This document shows, piece after piece, positions 13,182 to 20,415 of a stretch of 20,746 nucleotides of DNA. Within the stretch, counting starts at the first letter, position 1. Every line of letters starts with the position of its first letter. Location of the stretch: the IMG/VR virus record IMGVR_UViG_3300008110_000519, positions 1-20,746 of that record; one strand, given 5' to 3'. The notes below the pieces were generated by a model. The model was given only the letters and a program-made list of their open reading frames with translations, had not been told where the DNA came from and ran no database searches. The stretch comes from a virus. The position numbers and the translations under genes are program-made.

Positions 13182-13620
13182 GCAGGATGACGAGGTTTAC
13201 CAGGTATGTAAGTCTGCACGCACATTGCTGGAGGAGTACACCAGCAAGTCGTTTGGGACGAAGACCATGCGTGCAGAAATTGAAGTGGATGAGGACTTTG
13301 TAAGGCTTCCGTACGGTCCGCTGCAATCAGTGGTATCAATCGTGTTGCATGTTGGCTTCGGAAATAACGAGACCCTTGTGGCTGGAACCGATTATGAAGT
13401 GGTGGGAACCAGAGTAAGGGTGTTACGCCAAGGGTTTATGACGTTTACCTGCCGTGTTGGCATGGTGGATCTTCCGGAGGATCTGAGGGCTGACATTCTC
13501 AGGCTTGGGGCTTGGATGTTCCAGAACAGGGGGATTCAGTTTGAAACGGGTGACGAGATCAAAAAGTATCCTGATTGGGCGGCGCTGGCTGCAAACAGGT
13601 ATATCGAAAGGGTGATATGA
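13081..13620 (+). CDS. Head-tail connector protein, HK97 gp6-like
   Basis: The 179-residue protein begins LSKPQIVQDLAAEIISPTEL and continues LKNWMQISFNEQDDEVYQVC and ARTLLEEYTSKSF. This is the typical start of gp6-like adaptor proteins (‘..Is.eelK.wlri....dD.li..li..Are.lE.yt.rsl’). The middle is beta-rich (VRLPYGPLQSVVSIVLHVGF, with a conserved L-P-x-x-P-L-like segment), and the C-terminal helix carries DLPEDLRADILRLGAWMFQN. It forms the ring under the portal to which the tail attaches. Its stop overlaps the next ATG (ATGA). Confidence 0.87.
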   Translation: MNLILSKPQIVQDLAAEIISPTELKNWMQISFNEQDDEVYQVCKSARTLLEEYTSKSFGTKTMRAEIEVDEDFVRLPYGPLQSVVSIVLHVGFGNNETLVAGTDYEVVGTRVRVLRQGFMTFTCRVGMVDLPEDLRADILRLGAWMFQNRGIQFETGDEIKKYPDWAALAANRYIERVI

Positions 13621-14048
13621 GCAAAGGGTTTTTTATAGAGCTGGACGGGCTGCAGCCGCTCATAGCGAAGCTGAAAGGGATGGGTAAAGACATTGAGGAG
13701 ATAGTGGCAGCAGAGATTGAAGGCACGGCCAGGGAGATCGAGGAAAAGGCGGCACAGAGGGTGCCAAAAGATACAGGAGGATCGGGGCTCGCTGGAGCGA
13801 TAACCTCTAGGGAGGTAAACAAATTGAATTGGGAGGTGGTAGCGCAAAAGAACTACGCCGCCTATGTGGAGTTCGGAACGGGAGGGCTGGTAGATGTGCC
13901 GGCAGGGCTGGAGGATTACGCGATACAGTTTAAGGGCCGGGGGATAAAGCAGATCAACATGAGAGCGCGGCCGTATCTGTTCCCCAGCTATTTGGAGGAG
14001 ACCAGGAAGCTGATTAAGATACTCAAAGAAGAACTTAAAGCACGATGA
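13617..14048 (+). CDS. Tail completion / head-tail joining protein, HK97 gp10-like
   Basis: The ATG at 13617 overlaps the connector stop and gives 143 residues; the frame extends a little further upstream, but that part overlaps the connector. Landmarks are IEEKAAQRVPKDTGGSGLAG (the ‘.A...aPv.TG.Lr.si’ pattern), KNYAAYVEFGTG (the hallmark Y-A-x-x-x-E-x-G-T), and RARPYLFPSYLEETRKLI (‘.a.PFl.pa.e..’). These are diagnostic of HK97 gp10-type proteins, which complete the tail end before it joins the head. It overlaps the following gene by four bases. Confidence 0.9.
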   Translation: MSKGFFIELDGLQPLIAKLKGMGKDIEEIVAAEIEGTAREIEEKAAQRVPKDTGGSGLAGAITSREVNKLNWEVVAQKNYAAYVEFGTGGLVDVPAGLEDYAIQFKGRGIKQINMRARPYLFPSYLEETRKLIKILKEELKAR

Positions 14049-14464
14049 AAGATATTGGAGCATCACTAAGGACAATTTACGGCACTCTACTGTCCGCTAT
14101 CACCTATGGGGGTAGTGATGTTCCTTTCTATGACCATGAACCGTATGTAACCACGCCAAAGAATTACATCTTCTTTCAGGGTTACAATTTCGGGTCAGAC
14201 AACAACGATCAGCATTTTGTGAGTGAGGGTACTGTAACATTACAGGTTGTTACGAAGAGCAACATGAAAAACGATAAGACGGCGTGCGATGCGATCGCAA
14301 ACAGTGTGCTTCAGGCGTTGCTGCCATACGTGGACAGGTTCGATGCTTATTTTCAAATTGAAATAACAGGGGCAGAGCTGCCCGGTGATATACATTCTCA
14401 GGATGGTACCGTACACATCAACAGGAAAATTTTAAACATTAATAACCGATTAAATCAGATTTAA
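14045..14464 (+). CDS. Tail terminator-like protein
   Basis: A 139-residue protein directly after the gp10-like gene and directly before the tail tube, the standard place of the tail terminator (lambda gpU-type or DUF3168-type). The content fits: an N-terminal helix (DIGASLRTIYGTLLSAI), a segment VPFYDHEPYVTTPKNYIFFQ, a beta strand TVTLQVVTKSNMK, a helix CDAIANSVLQALLP, and final strands (HINRKILNINNRL). The family resemblance is by order of elements rather than by a strict motif. It probably caps the tube at the end of tail polymerization. Confidence 0.7.
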   Translation: MKDIGASLRTIYGTLLSAITYGGSDVPFYDHEPYVTTPKNYIFFQGYNFGSDNNDQHFVSEGTVTLQVVTKSNMKNDKTACDAIANSVLQALLPYVDRFDAYFQIEITGAELPGDIHSQDGTVHINRKILNINNRLNQI

Positions 14465-14899
14465 ATGGCAGAATTACAGGGCAAACTTCTCCCGTTAGAA
14501 GTGGATTTCACAGGCGCAGGCTCCACCTACAAGATCATGGTGTGCATGCAGAATTTCGACTACAACTTGGACGTGCCTATCGATGTGCAGGAAACTGACT
14601 GCGGTCAGATTGCCTCTCCCGGCGTTCCAGGGGTCAACGTAAACCTGACCGTTGTGGAAGAGCTGGCACCATCAGGATCACAGGCCTCTTTCAAAGAGGT
14701 GCATGATGCAGCACTGGCCGGAACGAAGGTAAAGGTACGGGTGCAGAATCCTGTTGTGGGATCTGTTCTTCTCGGTACCAGGATCTTCTCAAATTTCGAT
14801 GCGTACTTCAGTAACGTAACATTGAACAAGCAGACCACAGGTCCTGTGACGTTCAGCGCGACTTTGCAAAGTACAGGAGCAATTGACGGAACAGTTTAG
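14465..14899 (+). CDS. Major tail tube protein
   Basis: A 144-residue, beta-rich protein immediately upstream of the tail assembly chaperones, as expected for the tube subunit. Landmarks include IMVCMQNFDYNLDVPIDVQE, ALAGTKVKVRVQNPVVG and a final VTFSATLQSTGAI, which matches the end of TP901-1/lambda-gpV-like tubes (‘..fs.tl.s.G.i’). Its layout is similar to that of the second tube-like protein at 19204-19677: both have NFD in the first third, a LAG/V-R-V strand in the middle and FS-x-T-LQ-x-x-G near the end. Start and stop are tightly placed (spacing of 0 and 2 bases). Confidence 0.82.
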   Translation: MAELQGKLLPLEVDFTGAGSTYKIMVCMQNFDYNLDVPIDVQETDCGQIASPGVPGVNVNLTVVEELAPSGSQASFKEVHDAALAGTKVKVRVQNPVVGSVLLGTRIFSNFDAYFSNVTLNKQTTGPVTFSATLQSTGAIDGTV

Positions 14900-14901
14900 T
14901 T

Positions 14902-15360
14902 ATGATTGGATACACACAAGCTACTATCCTCGGTAAAGTCCGGGGCTTAAAATTCGGGTCTCTTGCTGCTGAGAATATAACGATGGAGTTAGTAGCTCTC
15001 GGTGCTGCCACCGGGGGCAACTATTCCACGTCCATGATCACTGTTATCATCTATTGGGGACTGTATAACAACGCATGGAGCAAAAAGGAAGACATTGACT
15101 TCACATTCGAGCAGGTGAGCGATTGGGTGGATGAGAACGCCGGTAATGATGAGCTGGTTGAGGTGTTTGGCGAGATAGCGAAATGCTATGAGGCCAGCAC
15201 ATCTACAAAGCAAACCATTGAGCGGTTGGAGCAGAAGTTGGACGAGATAAAAAAAAAGACAGTGTTGACCTCGGAAGCAGGGCAGGATGGGCAACCATCA
15301 GGGGGTTCGCAATGGGTAAACTTGGATGGTCCATCGATGAGTACTACAGTACAACCTTAG
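14902..15360 (+). CDS. Tail assembly chaperone, short form (G-like)
   Basis: This 152-residue frame lies between tube and tape measure, the position of the lambda G/T chaperones. Residues 1-50 include ITMELVALGAATGGNYSTSM and ITVIIYWGLYNNAWSKKEDI; residues 65-115 are helical and acidic (WVDENAGNDELVEVFGEIAK, TIERLEQKLDEIKKK). A run of nine A bases at 15249-15257 ends residue 119. Most ribosomes would continue to the stop at 15360 and add a Gly/Ser/Thr-rich tail. Some should shift to -1 and extend into the next frame. The protein keeps the tape measure soluble during tail assembly. Confidence 0.85.
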   Translation: MIGYTQATILGKVRGLKFGSLAAENITMELVALGAATGGNYSTSMITVIIYWGLYNNAWSKKEDIDFTFEQVSDWVDENAGNDELVEVFGEIAKCYEASTSTKQTIERLEQKLDEIKKKTVLTSEAGQDGQPSGGSQWVNLDGPSMSTTVQP

Positions 15361-15608
15361 CCGACCTGATCCTGGCATACCGGGCGTACAATGAGAAGGT
15401 GACGGACGAGTGGCGGCAGACGCGATTGGTGATGTTCACGATGGGGCGGCTGTGGGGAGATCCAAAGAAGCCGATCAACAGGCCAGAAGATTTATTCCCA
15501 CTGCAAGGTGATGAGGTTGTAGGTGGTGAATTGACTAAGGAGGAAGTGGCAGAGGCACTAAAACAATTTGAACAACAGTTAGGGTATGGAGCAGTTTCTG
15601 AAAGTTAA
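14902..15608 (+). CDS. Tail assembly chaperone, frameshifted long form (GT-like)
   Basis: Predicted product of the -1 shift: 119 residues of the short form, then about 116 residues from the -1 frame, giving about 235 in all. The extension begins KDSVDLGSRAGWATIRGF (after the site) and continues with GWSIDEYYSTTLADLILAYR, TDEWRQTRLVMFTMGRLWGD and a C-terminal region with TKEEVAEALKQFEQQL. The ‘e.y..ltl.dl......y......w...r....’ content is typical of T-domains, which recruit the tape measure. An ATG at 15312 could also start the -1 frame alone (98 residues). It overlaps the tape measure gene by 23 bases. The existence of the fusion follows from the sequence and known siphophage practice. Confidence 0.78.
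15249..15258 (+). promoter_or_regulatory. Programmed -1 frameshift site A_AAA_AAG
   Basis: The zero frame reads ATA AAA AAA AAG, so A_AAA_AAG (15252-15258) is in the correct phase, with A_AAA_AAA just before it. Slipping by -1 enters the frame that holds the next ORF. That frame has its last upstream stop at 15219-15221 and is open to 15608, so the shift must occur between 15222 and 15360, and this is the only strong slippery site there. I see no obvious stimulatory stem after it. Confidence 0.8.
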
Positions 15609-17196
15609 GATAGGGGCGGACGTTGGAGATCTCACCAAAGGTGTGAATGATGCCAACCGCGCTCTTTCCAGCCTTAAGCAACCCGTAGCCAATGCAGGAG
15701 CCACATTGACCAATTTCAACAGGATAGTACAAGATGCGCCATTTGGTTTAATCGGTATCCAAAACAACATCGAGCCACTATTCACTTCTTTTGGTCAGTT
15801 GAAAGCGCAGGCCGGCGGTACGGGTGCAGCATTAAAAGCATTGGGTGCTTCATTGGTTGGTCCGCTGGGTGTTGTGGCCGGCATTTCCTTTGTTACATCC
15901 CTTACTACTACCCTGGTCCAGAAATACGGATCATTAGGTGCTGCGGTGGAGGCATTGACCAGGGCAAACGATCCATACTTCAAGCAGCAGCAGCAGATTG
16001 CCGCCATCAGGAAAGAAGCGGTGAAAGATGCCGGTGAAGAAATTGCAAAGCTTAATGTACTTGCTACTGTTTCAGCAGATACAAGCGTATCACTCGAGAA
16101 CAGAAAGAATGCAGCCAATGAGCTGTTGAAGGTGTACAAAAAATACCTGCCGGCGCTCACTCAGGAAGCTATTTTGAATGGCCAAGCCGCAGATGCCATT
16201 AATAAGGCAAAAGACGCTATTCTCAATAAAGCCCTTGCCCTTGCTGCTGAAAAGAAACTGGCAGAGGTGGGTGCTAAGATACTTGATAACCAACTGGCAC
16301 AGATCGACGCTGTGAACAGGTACAGTACTGCTCAGAAAGAGTTGAGCGATCAGGTTGCAAAGGCCAATAAAGAAGGTCTGAGAGGCCGTGAGGGTGTGAA
16401 TACGCAGACGGTGTTCTTCAATACCCAACTGGAAAAGTCCGAAGGCAATTTGAAAAAGCTTGGATCTGAGGCGCAGAACCTGCAAAAAGAATACGATACC
16501 CTATTAAAACTTGCTACTGGATTTGCCATCAAAGCGGGTAGCGCATTTGCTCCTCCAGGTAAAGAATCCGCGCCAAAGATCACACAGGTCATTCAACGGG
16601 CGCAGGAGTTGAGGATCATCCCGGACAAGGTGCGAATTGATGCGAGTGAGACCACAGCAGATATTGAGCAGGCAAGGAATTTCCTGCTGGATAACGGGCT
16701 GAATATTCCGATCAATATTGACGTGCCACGCGAAACCTTTGACAATCTGGCGAAGCTCGGTGAAGCTGCTAAAAATGCATTTGACCTCGAATTGTACCGG
16801 GCAAAGGCTAAGGAGTTCAAAGCGATCCTGGCTGAAGGCCTCGCACAACCATTGGGAGACCTGATATTCAACTTTCTCGATCAGGGCAAGGTAGGCTTCA
16901 AAGAATTTGCTGATGCAGCCATTTCATCTATAAAGCGCATTGTGGCGCAGCTGATCGCTACCAAGATCATTCAATTGATCGGCAATCTGGTATTCCCTGG
17001 CGCGGGTGGTGTGATTGGCAAGGGAATAGGATCCGCAATCGGCAGCGCGATATTCGGCGGCGTAGTGAATCCGAACCTTTCCGGATTATCCGGCGGCGGG
17101 CTTGCACTATTTGGCGGCGTAAGTTTTGAGATTAAAGGGCCCAACCTCGTAGGGGTCCTGAATAACACTAACGCATCAATACAGAGGGCGGGATAA
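15586..17196 (+). CDS. Tape measure protein
   Basis: A 536-residue protein following the chaperone pair. It opens LKVKIGADVGDLTKGVNDAN, the typical ‘..i.aD.s....l..a...l..l’ start, and is helical and Ala/Lys/Gln-rich over most of its length. A hydrophobic segment at about residues 86-111 (GPLGVVAGISFVTSLTTTLV) and a Gly-rich hydrophobic end (about 470-515, GGVIGKGIGSAIGSAIFGGV) may insert into the host membrane during DNA entry. At about 0.15 nm per residue, the tail would be near 80 nm long (inference). It is short for the family. Its stop shares one base with the next ATG. Confidence 0.88.
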   Translation: MEQFLKVKIGADVGDLTKGVNDANRALSSLKQPVANAGATLTNFNRIVQDAPFGLIGIQNNIEPLFTSFGQLKAQAGGTGAALKALGASLVGPLGVVAGISFVTSLTTTLVQKYGSLGAAVEALTRANDPYFKQQQQIAAIRKEAVKDAGEEIAKLNVLATVSADTSVSLENRKNAANELLKVYKKYLPALTQEAILNGQAADAINKAKDAILNKALALAAEKKLAEVGAKILDNQLAQIDAVNRYSTAQKELSDQVAKANKEGLRGREGVNTQTVFFNTQLEKSEGNLKKLGSEAQNLQKEYDTLLKLATGFAIKAGSAFAPPGKESAPKITQVIQRAQELRIIPDKVRIDASETTADIEQARNFLLDNGLNIPINIDVPRETFDNLAKLGEAAKNAFDLELYRAKAKEFKAILAEGLAQPLGDLIFNFLDQGKVGFKEFADAAISSIKRIVAQLIATKIIQLIGNLVFPGAGGVIGKGIGSAIGSAIFGGVVNPNLSGLSGGGLALFGGVSFEIKGPNLVGVLNNTNASIQRAG

Positions 17197-19142
17197 TGGC
17201 ATACGCGGTAAAATATCAGTACGATTTCAGGGCATTCCAAGGGGATAGCTGCACCGTTTACTTTTTCTTCAATGAATATTCCGGCCCGGTCACTGAGCTA
17301 TCGGCAGGACCCAAAGGATTTGTGCTTCGCGAGTTCAACACCAATCAAGAATTTTTTAAGCATATCAGGGGCTTTCAAGCAGAGATGGAGATCCTTTCTG
17401 ATGGGGTAACTATTGATGATTTCCTGACCGAAAACGAAACAGACATACAGGTGCAGTTGTGGGTGAATGGTTTCGTGTACTGGATCGGCTGGCTCATGCA
17501 GGACGATTTTCAGGATGAGTGGAGGAATAGCCGGCACTTCTTCATTTTGAGGGCCACGGACGGACTAGGCCAGCTCGCTACATCCGGCACCAACCCCAAC
17601 GGAGGATTGAACCAGGTGGAGAGTTATTTGGTGTACGCGCTGGACGGCACGCCTCTAAAGTACCAAGGTGCCACAATCATCAATCAGTTGTTTTACGAGG
17701 GGATGAATACTGCGTCCAATGCAAATGCACTGGCTCAGGCATACCTTGACGCGAAAACATTTGAGGGTGACGGTGCGGAAAAGATCGTGGAGAAGATCAA
17801 CAAGGCATACAATCAAACGATATTCCAGTATCAAGGCAGGTGGTGGATAGTGCGCATGGAGCATTTTCTTCACCCGGGCAATATCTCCGGCTTTGTCAAG
17901 AACTTCCTCAGCAATACGCCGTTCTCAAAGAGCTTCATTGTCAATGTTGGCGTTACCCAGGATATTGTTCCCATACAGCCCTACATGCAGAAGTTGTTCC
18001 GAAGAGGGTTCAAGATCGACAGGATCAATTTTCTTTATGAGTTTCCCAATGAAATCATCTGCAACCAGAGCTTTTTAAGGGGTGCCAGGATATTACCAAC
18101 CACGGATAAATACTATGTGGAGTGTTGGACGCTCTACAGGGGCAATCTCGGTTCGTACAATCCTGGCACAGCTCAGTTTTACCGGAAAGAGGAGTATGAT
18201 GTGGATGGGAATATAACAGACAACTATGTGGTGATTGAGCGCGATCCGGCCCAACCTCATTTCATGCGCTCCAGTGGGTTGATCATGAACACGGGTGATA
18301 GTATTCAGGTTGAGGTTGATTACAGAACGCAAAGGAACCCACAGAACGGGATATCAAACATAAACGTAGGGGTAGTACAGTTAGAGCCATTTGCCGGGAC
18401 AACCAATTACACCCTTGACGATGACGGCGTATGGTACCCGACAAATCTTACCTATTCAACCAACGTTAAAAGTTTGACCCTTGCCCTTTCTGCAGGTGAG
18501 AGTGACGGCAACTGGAACACGTATTCCGTGAGGTCTAAAGGGGTACCTGTACCGGGAAAGATTTACATCCTGCTTTACAATGTCCACACCCTTAGAAACT
18601 CTGACGCTAATTTCAAAGGTCTTCAGATTACCATCAGGGAGAGCAACCGCCAGCTGGGGGTGAGTGGGGATTTCGACAGATACACCAGGCCGGAAGATGT
18701 GCGCCAGAACTATGAGGAGCAGACCTATATCGACGATGCCAATAACCGGGTACACAAGGGGGCGTTGTTTTTTAACGGCGAACTGACCGGCGACCGGTGG
18801 TTCAGGGGATCATTCCCATCCGAAAGGCTGACATTCAAAAGGCACAAAGCCATTGCTCACATGCTGCTGGACAGAAAGCGCAGGTACAAGATCGACGCGA
18901 CCCTGCTGGGCATCATGTGGACAGATGGTGGGGTGCGAAAACCCATCGGGCTGATGAACAGGTTTGTGTTTACGGATGATGCGCCTGGCAAGCAGTTCAT
19001 GATCCTGAACCTGAAAGAGATAGACTTTGTGGCGGGCACGATGAGTGTTACGCTGATTGAGACATGGGACAGTGGGGATGATGATAACCCGGCGAACTAC
19101 CCGACGCATGATTTTGGATACATCTATGAAAGTGGTAATTAA
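17196..19142 (+). CDS. Distal tail / tail hub protein with an inserted beta-sandwich domain
   Basis: A 648-residue protein starting on the stop codon of the tape measure gene. Residues 1-115 are beta-rich and aromatic (AYAVKYQYDFRAFQGDSCTV, VYWIGWLMQDDFQDEWRNSR), like the baseplate/Dit-type proteins of phages of Bacteroidota; residues 150-230 form a helical part with FQYQGRWWIVRME. Residues 349-485 look like a separate beta-sandwich (GDSIQVEVDYRTQ, TLALSAGESDGNWNTYSVRS) similar in pattern to carbohydrate-binding modules. The end (RRYKIDATLLGIMWTDGGVR, MILNLKEIDFVAGTMSVTLI) is again hub-like. It probably closes the tail tip and carries a receptor- or glycan-binding domain. Hub assignment rests on position and general pattern. 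Confidence 0.7.
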   Translation: MAYAVKYQYDFRAFQGDSCTVYFFFNEYSGPVTELSAGPKGFVLREFNTNQEFFKHIRGFQAEMEILSDGVTIDDFLTENETDIQVQLWVNGFVYWIGWLMQDDFQDEWRNSRHFFILRATDGLGQLATSGTNPNGGLNQVESYLVYALDGTPLKYQGATIINQLFYEGMNTASNANALAQAYLDAKTFEGDGAEKIVEKINKAYNQTIFQYQGRWWIVRMEHFLHPGNISGFVKNFLSNTPFSKSFIVNVGVTQDIVPIQPYMQKLFRRGFKIDRINFLYEFPNEIICNQSFLRGARILPTTDKYYVECWTLYRGNLGSYNPGTAQFYRKEEYDVDGNITDNYVVIERDPAQPHFMRSSGLIMNTGDSIQVEVDYRTQRNPQNGISNINVGVVQLEPFAGTTNYTLDDDGVWYPTNLTYSTNVKSLTLALSAGESDGNWNTYSVRSKGVPVPGKIYILLYNVHTLRNSDANFKGLQITIRESNRQLGVSGDFDRYTRPEDVRQNYEEQTYIDDANNRVHKGALFFNGELTGDRWFRGSFPSERLTFKRHKAIAHMLLDRKRRYKIDATLLGIMWTDGGVRKPIGLMNRFVFTDDAPGKQFMILNLKEIDFVAGTMSVTLIETWDSGDDDNPANYPTHDFGYIYESGN

Positions 19143-19203
19143 CAAGGTGTGTGTAATTAGGGCCTCATATATTCTAAAAGCAAATTAAATTTGATTATAG
19201 CAA
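19143..19203 (+). promoter_or_regulatory. Possible internal late promoter before the second tube-like gene
   Basis: This 61-base gap is the largest within the tail genes. It holds ATATTCTAAAAGCAAAT (19169-19185), one base different from 6163-6179, and then TAAATTTG (19186-19193), a full TAnnTTTG box. The latter is also part of the palindrome CAAATT-A-AATTTG (19181-19193). The start would fall close to the ATG at 19204, so the message would have almost no leader. Confidence 0.4.
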
Positions 19204-19677
19204 ATGGCTGATGTTGTAAATGGGAAGTATCTGGTTCTTTACGCACAGATCGGGGCCGACCTTCTGCCCTTTGCCTGTGCTAAGAATTTCGATATGGTCA
19301 TTACCACAGAGGCCATTGAATTAGCACCCAAAACAGATTCCACATTCAGGGCTTTCAAGCCAGGGAAAAAAGATATCAAGTTCAACGGCGGCGGCCTTAT
19401 AAAATTGGTCCAGACCGGGATAAACACCACGACGAGCATAGTAGTGGCGCAGCTTGCCGGGCAGACGTTCAAGGTTAGATTTTCACTGACTGACCCGCAA
19501 AACAATGAGGTGTATTATGAATGTGATGTGATGGTTCTTGAAACCAACCAATCAAAAACATCAGGCAGCACAGCGTCATACACTTTCTCATTGCAGGCGA
19601 TTGGTAAAGTGACGATAGTGGGCGGCACAAATGTGGGCGGGGTATTCACTCAACAGTACACAACACAATTCGTTTAA
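19204..19677 (+). CDS. Second tail-tube-like protein
   Basis: A 157-residue beta-rich protein: VLYAQIGADLLPFACAKNFD, then TTEAIELAPKTDSTFRAFKP, an ITI/V-type central strand set with AQLAGQTFKVRFSLTDPQNN, and TASYTFSLQAIGKVTIV near the end. This is the layout of tail tube proteins of phages of Bacteroidota (‘l.a.sts..l......e......t..wr...p’ ending in ‘f...lq..G.l’). A tube protein already stands at 14465, so this is a second member, located after the hub. It could be a tail-tip extension, a fibre anchor or a moonlighting tube variant. Its own promoter-like leader supports separate control. Its stop shares one base with the next ATG (TAATG). Confidence 0.7.
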   Translation: MADVVNGKYLVLYAQIGADLLPFACAKNFDMVITTEAIELAPKTDSTFRAFKPGKKDIKFNGGGLIKLVQTGINTTTSIVVAQLAGQTFKVRFSLTDPQNNEVYYECDVMVLETNQSKTSGSTASYTFSLQAIGKVTIVGGTNVGGVFTQQYTTQFV

Positions 19678-20405
19678 TGGCAACAATACCATCCATACGG
19701 TCCAATATTGCAGCACAGATCACCAACAGCTCTGGCATCAATTCCATTAGCGAGGGCGATGTAGGTAATAATGTGGACGCGCTTGCTTTAGAGGTCAGGG
19801 ATCGCGGCATTGTATTCGTGGCCGATGATACCGCTGCGCTAGCCTATGACTTCACCGATAGCAAGATAGTCCTGTCACTTTCCAGCGGTAGGATTTTCAG
19901 GCATAACGGCACGTCATGGGTTATGGTGCTGGATCCGGCATCTGCTGCCGACACCTCAGCGCCATTTATCATTCAGGCGTTTCTCATCTCAAGCAATATT
20001 GTGAGGATACTGTTCAACAAAAAGATGCAGCTCACCAATACAACAGGCTGCTCTTTCTCCAGTCCTACGGGTAATCCGATCACAGCGTTTAGCGGATCAG
20101 GCACCAACACTTTGGATTTCACGCTTACAAATCCAATATCGTCCGGCACGCTTGTACAGTTTTCATACAATTCGACGCTTGGTGATTTAAGAGATACAAC
20201 GCCTAACCAGAACGAGTTGCAGACGATTTCCGGTTATCTGGTGGTGAACACCTTGCAGATAACTAGCATATCGGAGCTGAGTGATGTGGGTAGCATATCA
20301 GGAGCTACCAATGGGCAGGCATTAGTTTTTGATGACACTTTAAATGTATTCATTCCCGGTGATGTTTCGGGCAGTGGCGGCGGCGCGCTTGAGGGTGTCC
20401 TATAA
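19677..20405 (+). CDS. Tail fibre-like protein with Ig-like (SwmB-type) domain
   Basis: A 242-residue protein. Residues 1-90 include ISEGDVGNNVDALALEVRDR and a segment (IVFVADDTAALAYDFTDSKI, GRIFRHNGTSWVMV) typical of phage fibre attachment regions. Residues 91-190 (DTSAPFIIQAFLISSNIVRI, NKKMQLTN, TLVQFSYNSTLGDLRDTT) match the pattern of bacterial Ig-like/SwmB domains used in adhesion. Residues 196-230 (ITSISELSDVGSISGATNGQ, ALVFDDTLNVFIPGD) match a short fibre motif (‘l.dl.dV......nGqvL.yd....w..’). It probably connects the tail tip to the beta-helix protein encoded next. The end is Gly/Ser-rich. Confidence 0.72.
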   Translation: MATIPSIRSNIAAQITNSSGINSISEGDVGNNVDALALEVRDRGIVFVADDTAALAYDFTDSKIVLSLSSGRIFRHNGTSWVMVLDPASAADTSAPFIIQAFLISSNIVRILFNKKMQLTNTTGCSFSSPTGNPITAFSGSGTNTLDFTLTNPISSGTLVQFSYNSTLGDLRDTTPNQNELQTISGYLVVNTLQITSISELSDVGSISGATNGQALVFDDTLNVFIPGDVSGSGGGALEGVL

Positions 20406-20415
20406 ATTTTTAAGT

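Noticed and set aside
13536-14075. Minus-strand reading frame of 179 codons
   Set aside because: It covers the well-supported gp10-like gene and parts of its neighbours and has no start context or recognisable pattern.
14902-15608. Possibility that the frame change at 15249-15257 is a sequencing error in the A run
   Set aside because: Both frames look intended: the short form has its own stop and the gene position is exactly that of known frameshifting chaperones. An error cannot be excluded from one sequence, but the programmed shift is the better explanation.
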